18,628 nucleotides of DNA from Actinomycetes bacterium (GTDB taxonomy: Bacteria; Actinomycetota; Acidimicrobiia; Acidimicrobiales; RAAP-2): NCBI GenBank assembly GCA_021777285.1, contig JAJYDR010000033.1:1-18628 (forward strand), given 5' to 3'. The notes beneath the pieces were generated by a model that saw nothing but the letters and a program-made list of their open reading frames with translations, made no database searches and was not told the origin of the DNA. Shown here piece after piece: positions 6,727 through 13,423 of this stretch (position 1 is its first letter; each line of letters starts with the position of its first letter). A program made the translations under genes and the position numbers.

Positions 6727-7473
6727 GTGCTCGTCCACGAACAGCTCGCAAGTGGTAAGTCGGTCCTCGATCTTCGTATCGCGTCTTCGGGCACCCGTCC
6801 CGCGACCGGTCACGTGCTCGTGCTCGTTCACGGGCTACCGCGCGCGACGGGTATGGGACGCCAGGCGGCCGGCCTGCTCCCTGAGCTCGCCGAGCACCTG
6901 GCGAGCGAGTCGGGCTGGACGGTCGCGACCGGGACGTTGTCGGGTGTCGGCGGGAGCACGGGGACGTTCTCGGCCAGCCAGTGGCGCCGCGACCTCGGCG
7001 CCATCATCGCGCGAATCGACCAGGATGGCGGACGCATCTCCCTCGCGGGATTCGGGTTCGGGGGTGCGCTCGCGCTCGGGGTGACCGCCGATGACGAACG
7101 GGTCCGCGGGGTCGCCACCTTCGCCGCGCCGGCGCACCTGGAAACCTGGTGCGGTCCGGCGGTCCCCTTTCGCCAGTGGATCATCGGGGCGGGCGTGGTG
7201 GGCGATGAGAAGGACCTGCTCGCCCCCGACGAGTTACGCGCCGACGTGTTGGCGGTCGACCCGCTCGGGGCGGTCGCCACGATCCCGCCGCGACGTCTGT
7301 TGATTGGCCACGGGACCGACGACCTCGAGGTTCCCTCGAGTGACGCGCGAGACCTGCTGAGCGCGGCCGAGGGCCGAGCCGAACTGCGTCTGATCCAAGG
7401 GGCCGGTCACCAGCTTCGCGCGGACCCTCGAATGGTGGCGACACTCCTCGGCTGGCTCGACCGGCATCGTTAG
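6727..7473 (+). CDS. Alpha/beta-hydrolase fold protein with Gly at the nucleophile position
   Basis: 248 residues. An alpha/beta-hydrolase core is suggested by the oxyanion-strand motif VLVLVHGLP (30-38), a nucleophile-elbow-like segment LAGFGFGGALALG (106-118), an acid candidate in HGTDDLEVP (195-203, D198/D199) and a His in GAGHQL (H228). The elbow should be G-x-S/C/D-x-G; here it reads G108-F-G110-F-G112, with codon 110 being GGG at 7054-7056. Catalytic triad chemistry is therefore doubtful. It may be a non-catalytic binding protein, or use another mechanism. Start GTG 6727 lies 6 bp after the dehydrogenase stop, with a weak AAGG ahead, so the two form an operon. Its last 4 bp overlap the end of thiE on the other strand. 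Function unassigned. Confidence 0.82.
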   Translation: MLVHEQLASGKSVLDLRIASSGTRPATGHVLVLVHGLPRATGMGRQAAGLLPELAEHLASESGWTVATGTLSGVGGSTGTFSASQWRRDLGAIIARIDQDGGRISLAGFGFGGALALGVTADDERVRGVATFAAPAHLETWCGPAVPFRQWIIGAGVVGDEKDLLAPDELRADVLAVDPLGAVATIPPRRLLIGHGTDDLEVPSSDARDLLSAAEGRAELRLIQGAGHQLRADPRMVATLLGWLDRHR

Positions 7474-8102
7474 TCGACGTTGGCGAGCGCCTCGTCCATG
7501 GTTCGGCGGATCGAGACCGCGGCGGCGTAGGGGTCCGGGGCCGTGGTCAATGCGCGCACGACCACGAAGTGGCGCAGTCCGGCGTGCACGAGGGACGCGA
7601 CGTTGTCGGCGTTGACCGCACCGGTGACGAACACCGGTTGGTCGCTTCGTTTCGTGCAGTCCACGGCGTAGGCGACCCCCGTGCCCGTCCGGCCGGGTTT
7701 GGTCGGGGTGGCCACGATCGGCCCGGCGCTGCGGTAGGTCGTGGGCTGTTCGAGTGAACGGGCGAACTCCTCGGGGTCGTGCGTCGAGAGCCCGACGATG
7801 GCGTCAGGACCCAATACGTCGCGACAGACGGCCACGCTCACGTCGTCTTGACCCACGTGGACGCCGTCGGCCGCCACCTCAGCGGCGAGGTACGGCGAGT
7901 CGTTCATGATGAACGGGACGCCGAAGTCCCGACAGATGGCGGCCATCAACGCACCCGAGACGCGTCGCTGCGCGTCGTCGAGGTCCTTCTCACGAAGTTG
8001 CACGACGTCGACACCCCCGCGTAGGACAGCGGGCAGGAAGTCCGCAAGGTCGTCGCGGTGGCCGACGCACAGATAGAGGCGGCGCTGGTCGAGTTCGTAC
8101 AC
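7470..8102 (-). CDS. thiE: Thiamine-phosphate synthase ThiE
   Basis: About 210 residues. ThiE joins hydroxymethylpyrimidine diphosphate and thiazole phosphate to make thiamine phosphate. Numbered from GTG 8108, the motifs are VQLREKD (36-42), MND (68-70), DGVHVGQDD (81-89), GLSTH (106-110) and GPIVATPTKPGR (129-140), all typical of the substrate and diphosphate sites. The later phosphate loop reads VTGAV (161-165) where AIGGI is usual, a mild departure. A TAA lies directly upstream in frame, so only GTG 8108 or GTG 8102 can start it near here. A -10-like TAAAGT at 8114-8109 would put the transcript start at 8102, so I choose that start. No other thiamine gene is in the window. It is divergent from the Rrf2 regulator. 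Confidence 0.92.
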   Translation of the reverse strand: MYELDQRRLYLCVGHRDDLADFLPAVLRGGVDVVQLREKDLDDAQRRVSGALMAAICRDFGVPFIMNDSPYLAAEVAADGVHVGQDDVSVAVCRDVLGPDAIVGLSTHDPEEFARSLEQPTTYRSAGPIVATPTKPGRTGTGVAYAVDCTKRSDQPVFVTGAVNADNVASLVHAGLRHFVVVRALTTAPDPYAAAVSIRRTMDEALANVD

Positions 8103-8108
8103 CCGCAC

Positions 8109-8114
8109 ACTTTA
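8109..8114 (-). promoter_or_regulatory. -10 element, leaderless promoter for thiE
   Basis: TAAAGT on the minus strand, then 6 bp, then GTG at 8102. It favours the second of the two possible GTG starts. There is no Shine-Dalgarno. Confidence 0.45.
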
Positions 8115-8130
8115 AGTCGGTCGTCTGACT
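8115..8130. promoter_or_regulatory. Imperfect inverted repeat at the thiE promoter, possible operator
   Basis: AGTCGG-TCGT-CTGACT has arms matching at 5 of 6 positions. It lies just upstream of the thiE -10 element, where a repressor would block transcription. A link to the neighbouring Rrf2 regulator is a guess. Confidence 0.3.
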
Positions 8131-8168
8131 GTTCTTCGCGTGGAAGCGGTGCGCGGACGTCCATCACG

Positions 8169-8180
8169 CGGTCGGGACCG
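8169..8180. promoter_or_regulatory. Inverted repeat upstream of the Rrf2 gene, possible autoregulatory operator
   Basis: CGGTC-GG-GACCG is a perfect 5-bp inverted repeat that ends 10 bp before the -10-like element of the regulator gene, near the expected -35. Short GC-rich palindromes arise by chance in this DNA, so support is modest. Confidence 0.3.
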
Positions 8181-8190
8181 TCGACTCGGG

Positions 8191-8196
8191 CAGAAT
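8191..8196 (+). promoter_or_regulatory. -10-like element for the Rrf2 gene
   Basis: CAGAAT ends 6 bp before the ATG at 8203. It departs from TANNNT only at the first base and shares the leaderless spacing seen elsewhere in the window. Confidence 0.35.
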
Positions 8197-8202
8197 GGAC
8201 CT

Positions 8203-8661
8203 ATGCAGATTCCCGCGAAGGCCGAGTACGCCATTCGGGCGCTACTCACGCTGGCGGCCAGCAACACGTCGGTGAGCGCCGAACACCTGGCCGCCGAACA
8301 GCAACTCCCGGCCAAGTTTCTCGGTGCGATCCTCTCCGATCTGCGCCGTGGCGGTCTGGTCACCAGCCAGCGCGGCCCCGAAGGCGGGTTCAAGCTTGCC
8401 CACGACCCTGACACGATCATGATTGCCGACATCCTGCGCGTGGTCAGCGGGCCGATGGCGGGTGTGCGCGGGATGCGTCCCGAGACGCTCAACTACGGCG
8501 GCGACGCGACGCATCTGCGCGACGTCTGGGTCGCGGTGCGAGCCGCACTGCGCGAGGTGCTCGAGCACGTCACCCTCGGCCAAGTGTTGCGCGGTGACCT
8601 GCCGGTCTCGGTGACGCGTTTCACCTCGGACCCGGACGCGTGGATCACGCGCCAGCTGTGA
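8203..8661 (+). CDS. Rrf2-family transcriptional regulator without cysteines
   Basis: 152 residues. The N-terminus MQIPAKAEYAIRALLTLA, a winged helix-turn-helix (about 24-66) and the wing RGPEGGFKLA (57-66) are typical of Rrf2 proteins, a family that includes IscR, NsrR and CymR. There is no Cys anywhere, so the three-Cys Fe-S site of IscR or NsrR is absent; it must sense something else, as CymR does through a protein partner, or use non-Cys ligands. A linker helix and dimerisation helix (about 102-128) follow. It is divergent from thiE, and inverted repeats lie in the shared 100-bp region. Its stop overlaps the RNase HI start by 4 bp (GTGA), implying co-translation. Target genes are unknown; thiE and itself are the obvious candidates. 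Confidence 0.9.
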   Translation: MQIPAKAEYAIRALLTLAASNTSVSAEHLAAEQQLPAKFLGAILSDLRRGGLVTSQRGPEGGFKLAHDPDTIMIADILRVVSGPMAGVRGMRPETLNYGGDATHLRDVWVAVRAALREVLEHVTLGQVLRGDLPVSVTRFTSDPDAWITRQL

Positions 8662-9095
8662 CGCGGATCCACACCGACGGCGCCTGTCGCGGGAACCCCG
8701 GCCCGGGGGGCTGGGCCTGGGCCCGCGGTGTCGACGGGTACGCGAGCGGCGCCGAGGCGCGCACGACGAACCAGCGGATGGAGTTGCGCGCCGTTCTCGA
8801 GGCGCTACGGGCCAATCCCGACGGTGACGTGGAGATCGTGAGCGACTCCACCTACGTGGTCAAGTGTTTCAACGACCATTGGTACGTCGGGTGGCTTCGG
8901 CGGGGTTGGAAGAACTCCCAGGGCCAACCCGTCGCCAATCGGGACCTCTGGGAGCCCTTGTTCGACCTCGTCTTGCGTGGTGGGCGCACCGTCATCTTCA
9001 CTTGGGTGAAGGGCCACGCGGGTGATCCGATGAACGAGTTCGTCGACGAACTCGCCACGGCCGCGGCCGACCTCCAGCAGGGTCAACAGCGCTAG
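8658..9095 (+). CDS. rnhA: Ribonuclease HI
   Basis: 145 residues from GTG 8658. It cuts the RNA strand of RNA-DNA hybrids, as in primer and R-loop removal. The four acidic catalytic residues are D7 (HTDGACRGNPGPGGW), E42 (NQRMEL), D63 (SDSTYV) and D130 (NEFVDELA), with the flexible-loop H120 in VKGHAGD. The basic handle region WLRRGWKNSQGQPV (79-92) is present, as in E. coli RNase HI. An in-frame GTG at 8640 would add six residues inside the regulator gene. I prefer 8658 because it gives the GTGA stop-start overlap and the usual short N-terminus. Grouping with an Rrf2 regulator is unusual and may be only positional. Confidence 0.93.
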   Translation: MTRIHTDGACRGNPGPGGWAWARGVDGYASGAEARTTNQRMELRAVLEALRANPDGDVEIVSDSTYVVKCFNDHWYVGWLRRGWKNSQGQPVANRDLWEPLFDLVLRGGRTVIFTWVKGHAGDPMNEFVDELATAAADLQQGQQR

Positions 9096-9107
9096 CGCGC
9101 GGCGGTG

Positions 9108-9135
9108 TTGGCCACGGCGCCAAAAACATTAGGAT
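9108..9135 (+). promoter_or_regulatory. Possible sigma-A promoter for the lpdA operon
   Basis: TTGGCC (9108-9113), 16 bp, then TAGGAT (9130-9135), each matching 4 of 6 consensus bases. The predicted start near 9142 gives a leader of about 35 nt carrying the lpdA Shine-Dalgarno. Together with the acyl-CoA dehydrogenase, it is one of the two first genes here that look conventionally led. Confidence 0.35.
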
Positions 9136-9162
9136 TTCGTAGGTCTCAGTGACGAAATTGAC

Positions 9163-9169
9163 GAAGGGA
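9163..9169 (+). promoter_or_regulatory. Shine-Dalgarno for lpdA
   Basis: GAAGGGA, 7 bp before GTG 9177, fixes that start. Confidence 0.65.
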
Positions 9170-9176
9170 ATCCGCC

Positions 9177-10592
9177 GTGGCAAACGAGGTCCAGCAGTTT
9201 GACGTTGTGATCATCGGGGGTGGCCCAGGCGGCTACGCCGCTGCGCTGTACGGGGCCGCGGCGGGGCTCAACGTCGCACTGATCGAACGCGACAAGGTTG
9301 GCGGCACCTGCCTGCACCGCGGCTGCGTACCGGCCAAGGAGTTCCTCGAGACGGCCCACGTCCGTCGCACCATCGAGCACGCGGGCGCGTTCGGTATCGG
9401 AATCGGCGACGTGTCGGTGGATTTCTCGGTCAGCCAGGCGCGTAAGAACGAAGTCGTTGACAAGCTGCACAAGGGGCTCTCGGGCCTCCTCAAGGGCCGC
9501 AAGGTGACCATCTTCGAGGGAACGGCGCGGCTCGACGCCGACCAGATCGTACGAATCGTGGACGGGGCCGACACCGGCGTGGAGGCGAAGGGGACCAACG
9601 TGATCCTCGCCGCCGGCTCGGTGCCGCGTACCTTGCCCGGCTTCGACGTCGACGGCACAATCGTGCTCACCTCTGACGAATTCCTGGACCTCGACACATT
9701 GCCGTCGAGCGCCGCGGTCATCGGCGGCGGGGCGATTGGCTGTGAGTTCGCGTCGATGTTGTCCGACATGGGTGCGACGGTCACGATCCTCGAGGGCCTG
9801 CCCACGATCCTTGCGGGCTGCGACAGTGAGGTCGTGAGCGTGGTGCAGCGTTCCTTCAAGAAGCGCGGAATCGACGTGCGCGCCGGGGTGAATGTGACCG
9901 GCCACACGCCGAAGAAGGGTTCGACGGCGGTCCACGTGGAGGGTGGCGAGGACGTCGTCGTGGACGTGGTGGTGCTCGCGGTCGGGCGACGCCCGCGTAG
10001 CGAGGGCCTGCTCGGTGACGGAACCGGCGTCGAGTTGAACGAGCGCGGTTTCGTCGTCGCGAACTCCTCGATGCGTACCGCGAACCCCAACGTCTACGCC
10101 ATCGGTGACATCGTCGCTAATACCCCGCAGCTCGCGCACGTCGGTTTCGCCGAAGCGATCGTGGCGATCAAGACCATTCTGGGCGAGCCGGTGGTGCCGG
10201 TCGACTACGACCGCGTGCCGTGGGCGATCTACTCCAACCCCGAGGTCGCCTTCGTCGGGCTCACCGAGGCCGCCGCGAAGGAGCGGGGCTATGACGTGGT
10301 GGTCAAGAAGGACCCGTTCGGGGGCAACAGCCGCGCGCAGATCATTGGCGAGACCGAAGGGGTCGTCAAGATCATTGCGGAGAAGCGTGCCGACGGCACG
10401 GCGGGACAGATCCTCGGTGTTCACATGGCGGGACCCTGGGTGACCGAGCAGTTGGGTGCTGGTTACTACGCCGTCAACTGGGAAGCGACGGCCGAGGAGG
10501 CCGCCGCACTTATCCAGCCGCACCCGTCGTTGTCGGAGACCTTCGGCGAGACACTGTTGGCGCTATCGGGGAGGGGGCTCCACGTTGGCTGA
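9177..10592 (+). CDS. lpdA: Dihydrolipoyl dehydrogenase (E3)
   Basis: 471 residues. E3 reoxidises the dihydrolipoyl group of 2-oxoacid dehydrogenase complexes (and glycine cleavage), passing electrons through a disulfide and FAD to NAD+. Visible: FAD-binding GGGPGGYAAALYGA (14-27), redox disulfide C45-LHRG-C50, NAD-binding GGGAIGCEFASML (183-195), the second FAD motif YAIGD (307-311), and the interface base pair H449 and E454 in HPSLSETF. The CLHRGCVPAKE form is typical of actinobacterial LpdA. It is the first gene of an operon; its last 8 bp overlap the E2 gene. Nothing key is missing. Confidence 0.96.
   Translation: MANEVQQFDVVIIGGGPGGYAAALYGAAAGLNVALIERDKVGGTCLHRGCVPAKEFLETAHVRRTIEHAGAFGIGIGDVSVDFSVSQARKNEVVDKLHKGLSGLLKGRKVTIFEGTARLDADQIVRIVDGADTGVEAKGTNVILAAGSVPRTLPGFDVDGTIVLTSDEFLDLDTLPSSAAVIGGGAIGCEFASMLSDMGATVTILEGLPTILAGCDSEVVSVVQRSFKKRGIDVRAGVNVTGHTPKKGSTAVHVEGGEDVVVDVVVLAVGRRPRSEGLLGDGTGVELNERGFVVANSSMRTANPNVYAIGDIVANTPQLAHVGFAEAIVAIKTILGEPVVPVDYDRVPWAIYSNPEVAFVGLTEAAAKERGYDVVVKKDPFGGNSRAQIIGETEGVVKIIAEKRADGTAGQILGVHMAGPWVTEQLGAGYYAVNWEATAEEAAALIQPHPSLSETFGETLLALSGRGLHVG
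10568..10577 (+). promoter_or_regulatory. Shine-Dalgarno deciding a TTG start for the E2 gene
   Basis: GGGGAGGGGG, inside the end of lpdA, lies 7 bp before TTG 10585. That TTG puts ADVTLPSLGE, the normal start of a lipoyl domain, directly after the initiator. Confidence 0.65.
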
Positions 10593-11787
10593 CGTCACGC
10601 TGCCGTCACTGGGCGAATCGGTGACCGAAGGAATTATCACTCGGTGGTTCAAGAAGGTCGGCGACTCGGTCGCGCGCGACGAGCCGCTCTTTGAGGTTTC
10701 GACCGACAAGGTCGACTCGGAGATGCCGTCACCGGCGGCGGGGGTCCTGACCGAGATCCTGGCCGCTGAGGGTGACACCGTCGAGACCGGGTCGCGAGTT
10801 GCAGTGATCGATGAGAACGCCGCCGCCGGGTCGGTGGCGCCGTCGTCGACACCTGAGCCGAGCGCCCCCGCGCCTACCCCGAGCGTGCCGACGACGACGG
10901 ACGAGCCCGCGAAGTCCGCGGGTGACGCTGTAGCCACCACGGGTTCGCCGCGAGTGGCGGGCGTCGTGATGTCACCGGTCGTGCGCCGCATCCTCGCCGA
11001 TGGCGGCGTTGAGCCGGCGACGGTGCATGGATCGGGTCCGGGAGGCGCGATCACGCGCCGCGACGCCGAACGCGCGGTCGCGAACGGGCCGACGGACGAA
11101 GTCGTCGTACCGTTGTCCAACGGTCTTCGCCGGATGGGCCAGCACATGACACTGTCCACGCAGAGCACCCCGCACGGGTTCGTTGCGATCGAGGCTGACG
11201 CGTCGATCTTCGACCAGCTGGACGCGATCGGGCGACACACGCGAGACGGAGTCGAGATCACCGACCAGATGGTCATGGGACTGGCGGCCGTTCGGGCGCT
11301 GGGCGAGTTCGAGTTCTTGAACGCCACGTTCGCGGGCGACGAGTTGGTCGTGCACCGGACGGTGAACCTGGGATTCATGCGCGAGGTCCTGCGTGACGGC
11401 ATGCTCGTGCCGGTCGTGCACGCCGCGGCTGGACTCACGCTGCGGGCACTCGCGCGACGGGTCCACGAGCTCTTCGAGCGCGTCACGACGCGCCAGCTCA
11501 CGACCGATGACCTCATGGGCGGCACCTTCACCCTCGTCGGTCCGACGGGTCCGGACTCGCTCTGGACCAATCCGATCATCATCCAGCCGGAGGTTGCGGT
11601 GCTCTCCATGGGCGCCGTCCGTCGGGTGCCGGTCGTCCTCGAAGACGGTGTATCGGTGGGCGCCGGTCGCCGCGTGGTCATCGGGTTGTCATTCGACCAC
11701 CGGGTCTGCGAGCCGTTCACCGCGACCGCGTACCTCGAGCGGGTGGCTGAGCTGCTCGCCGGGTTGGACCTGGATAGCGAGCACTAG
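10585..11787 (+). CDS. 2-oxoacid dehydrogenase E2 (dihydrolipoamide acyltransferase)
   Basis: 400 residues from TTG 10585. E2 forms the core of pyruvate, 2-oxoglutarate or branched-chain dehydrogenase complexes and carries acyl groups on lipoyl-lysine. Domains: one lipoyl domain (3-77) with lipoyl K42 in STDKVDSEMPSP; a Pro/Ala/Thr linker (about 80-125); a peripheral-subunit-binding domain (about 128-165, SPVVRRILAD and GSGPGGAITRRDAE); and the catalytic domain (about 172-400). In the catalytic motif the usual D-H-R-x-x-D-G reads D371-H372-R373-V-C-E376-P377: the His is kept, but Asp is Glu and Gly is Pro. G314-TFTLVGPTG replaces the usual TFTISN. Which 2-oxoacid it serves cannot be told, as no E1 gene is present. 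It abuts the lipoate gene with no gap. Confidence 0.92.
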   Translation: MADVTLPSLGESVTEGIITRWFKKVGDSVARDEPLFEVSTDKVDSEMPSPAAGVLTEILAAEGDTVETGSRVAVIDENAAAGSVAPSSTPEPSAPAPTPSVPTTTDEPAKSAGDAVATTGSPRVAGVVMSPVVRRILADGGVEPATVHGSGPGGAITRRDAERAVANGPTDEVVVPLSNGLRRMGQHMTLSTQSTPHGFVAIEADASIFDQLDAIGRHTRDGVEITDQMVMGLAAVRALGEFEFLNATFAGDELVVHRTVNLGFMREVLRDGMLVPVVHAAAGLTLRALARRVHELFERVTTRQLTTDDLMGGTFTLVGPTGPDSLWTNPIIIQPEVAVLSMGAVRRVPVVLEDGVSVGAGRRVVIGLSFDHRVCEPFTATAYLERVAELLAGLDLDSEH

Positions 11788-13413
11788 ATGCTGCGCCGCC
11801 GCCACGTTGGACGGGTGACCTTCCGTGAGGCGAACGACCTTCAGCGGGCGTTGATGGAGGCGGCAGACGATTACGTCCTCGTGATGGAGCACCCGCCGAC
11901 GTACACGTTGGGGATCCGCGCCGTTCCCGAGCATTTCCTCGTCCCGCCGTCGAGTCTCGACGCGGACGTCGTGGAGGCCGACCGGGGTGGTGACGTGACC
12001 TATCACGGACCCGGTCAGGTGGTCGCGTGGGCCATCGTCACCGTGGATGACGCCCCGGGGGCGGGCCGCGAACACGTCGGCCGCTTGGAAGACGCTGTGA
12101 TCGCCACTGTCGTGCACTTTGACCCCGAGTCCAAACTCGGTCGGGTCGGACGCCTCGAGGGCTACCCCGGGGTTTGGTCCATGTTGGACGAGCGACCGAT
12201 CAAGATCGCGGCGGTGGGCGTTCGCACTGAACGAAACCGGACGGGTCACCGTCGGACCCTGCACGGCGTCGCGCTCAACGTCGACGTCGACCTGAAGGCG
12301 TTCGACGCGATCGTGCCGTGCGGCATCCCCGACAAGCCCGTCGGTTCCATGCGCTCGCTCGGGCTCGATGCCACTTTCGCAGACGTCGAGGAGTACCTGG
12401 GCGCCACGCTCGACTCCGCGCTGGGTGGGCCGGGCTCGCTAGCCGCGGTCGACCGCAGTGGCGCGACCTCGACGTCGGAACGGCCATTGCTGCGCCGACT
12501 GCGCAAAGCCGGTGTCGACCCCGACGCCGGCGTCGAGCTGCACTCGCGCAAACCCTCGTGGCTGCGCATCGAAGCGCACATGGGAACCGAGTACCAGTCG
12601 CTGCGCAAGCTGACCGATGACCTGCGTCTCGTGACGGTCTGTGAGGAGGCGGGTTGTCCGAACATCTACGAGTGCTGGGCGTCGGGTACGGCGACGTTCA
12701 TGGTGAACGGGGAGCGATGCACGAGGGCGTGCGGCTTCTGTCTCATCGACACCCGCAAGCCGCTGCCCCTGGACCCGACCGAGCCTGATCGGGTCGCCGA
12801 GGCCGTTGTGCGACTCGGGTTGCGCCACGCGGTGATCACGTGCGTCGCCCGCGACGACCTGGCCGACGGTGGCGCGGGCGCCATCGCGGCCGCGGTTATC
12901 GCGATCCGTGAACGCTCGCCCGAGACGGCGGTCGAGGTGTTGATCAGTGACCTCAAGGGTGACCTCGAGAGCCTGCAGTTGATCCTCGACGTGCGCCCCG
13001 ACGTGGTGAACCACAACATCGAGACCGTGGCGCGACTCCAGCGGGCCGTCCGTCCGAGCGCGGGGTACCTGCGGTCGCTGACGGTACTCGCGCGCGCCGG
13101 CGCGCAAGGCCTGACGACCAAGTCGGGCATGATGGTCGGCCTCGGCGAGACCGTCGAGGAAGTCGAAGAGACCCTCGCGGACCTGGCGGCAGTCGGGGTC
13201 TCGATCGCGACGATCGGCCAGTACGTCCGTCCGACGGCGAACCACGTGCCGGTGGCGCGGTGGTGGGAGCCGGCCGAGTTCGAGGACCTGGCCCGACGCG
13301 GCCGCCGCCTTGGCCTCAACCACGTGCAGTCCTCGCCGCTCACCCGATCGAGTTACCACGCCGGCGAGGCGTTGCGTGAGGCGACGCCGCTGCCACTGCC
13401 CGAACGCAGATAG
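11788..13413 (+). CDS. lipB/lipA: LipB-LipA fusion: octanoyltransferase plus lipoyl synthase
   Basis: One uninterrupted 541-codon frame encodes both steps of lipoate synthesis. Residues 1 to about 215 are LipB, which moves octanoate from acyl-carrier protein to the target lysine: RGGDVTYHGPGQ (67-78), K139 in KIAAVG and the acyl-accepting C178 in PCGI. About 216-250 is a linker. From about 250 the LipA part follows, a radical-SAM enzyme that inserts two sulfurs: auxiliary cluster C285-x4-C290-x5-C296, SAM cluster C311-x3-C315-x2-C318, and the C-terminal RSSYHAGE (520-527), whose Ser ligates the auxiliary cluster. All catalytic residues of both halves are present. In most bacteria these are separate genes. 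The ATG follows the E2 stop directly (TAGATG). A TTG at 12487 (codon 234) behind GGAACGG could give a separate LipA as well. Confidence 0.95.
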   Translation: MLRRRHVGRVTFREANDLQRALMEAADDYVLVMEHPPTYTLGIRAVPEHFLVPPSSLDADVVEADRGGDVTYHGPGQVVAWAIVTVDDAPGAGREHVGRLEDAVIATVVHFDPESKLGRVGRLEGYPGVWSMLDERPIKIAAVGVRTERNRTGHRRTLHGVALNVDVDLKAFDAIVPCGIPDKPVGSMRSLGLDATFADVEEYLGATLDSALGGPGSLAAVDRSGATSTSERPLLRRLRKAGVDPDAGVELHSRKPSWLRIEAHMGTEYQSLRKLTDDLRLVTVCEEAGCPNIYECWASGTATFMVNGERCTRACGFCLIDTRKPLPLDPTEPDRVAEAVVRLGLRHAVITCVARDDLADGGAGAIAAAVIAIRERSPETAVEVLISDLKGDLESLQLILDVRPDVVNHNIETVARLQRAVRPSAGYLRSLTVLARAGAQGLTTKSGMMVGLGETVEEVEETLADLAAVGVSIATIGQYVRPTANHVPVARWWEPAEFEDLARRGRRLGLNHVQSSPLTRSSYHAGEALREATPLPLPERR

Positions 13414-13423
13414 CGCAACGTCG

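Noticed and set aside
5620..6831. Long open frame (403 codons) on the minus strand opposite the acyl-CoA dehydrogenase
   Set aside because: Composition is Arg/Gly/His-rich with no domain, and it is antisense to a clearly conserved gene. Such frames are expected in GC-rich DNA.
8640..8657. GTG 8640 as the RNase HI start
   Set aside because: It adds six residues not usual for the family, and GTG 8658 gives the standard stop-start overlap.
9096..9125. Possible terminator hairpin after rnhA (GTG-TTGGC-CAC followed by an A run)
   Set aside because: The stem breaks after 3 bp and no T run follows on the plus strand.
9129..10523. Open frame of 464 codons on the minus strand opposite lpdA
   Set aside because: It mirrors the codons of lpdA and shows no family motif.
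10456..10584. Extending the E2 protein upstream by 43 codons inside lpdA
   Set aside because: The extra residues are Arg/Pro-rich shadow sequence. TTG 10585 has a strong Shine-Dalgarno and starts the lipoyl domain.
10563..11720. Open frame of 385 codons on the minus strand opposite the E2 gene
   Set aside because: Ser/Thr/Arg-rich low-complexity translation typical of an antisense shadow.
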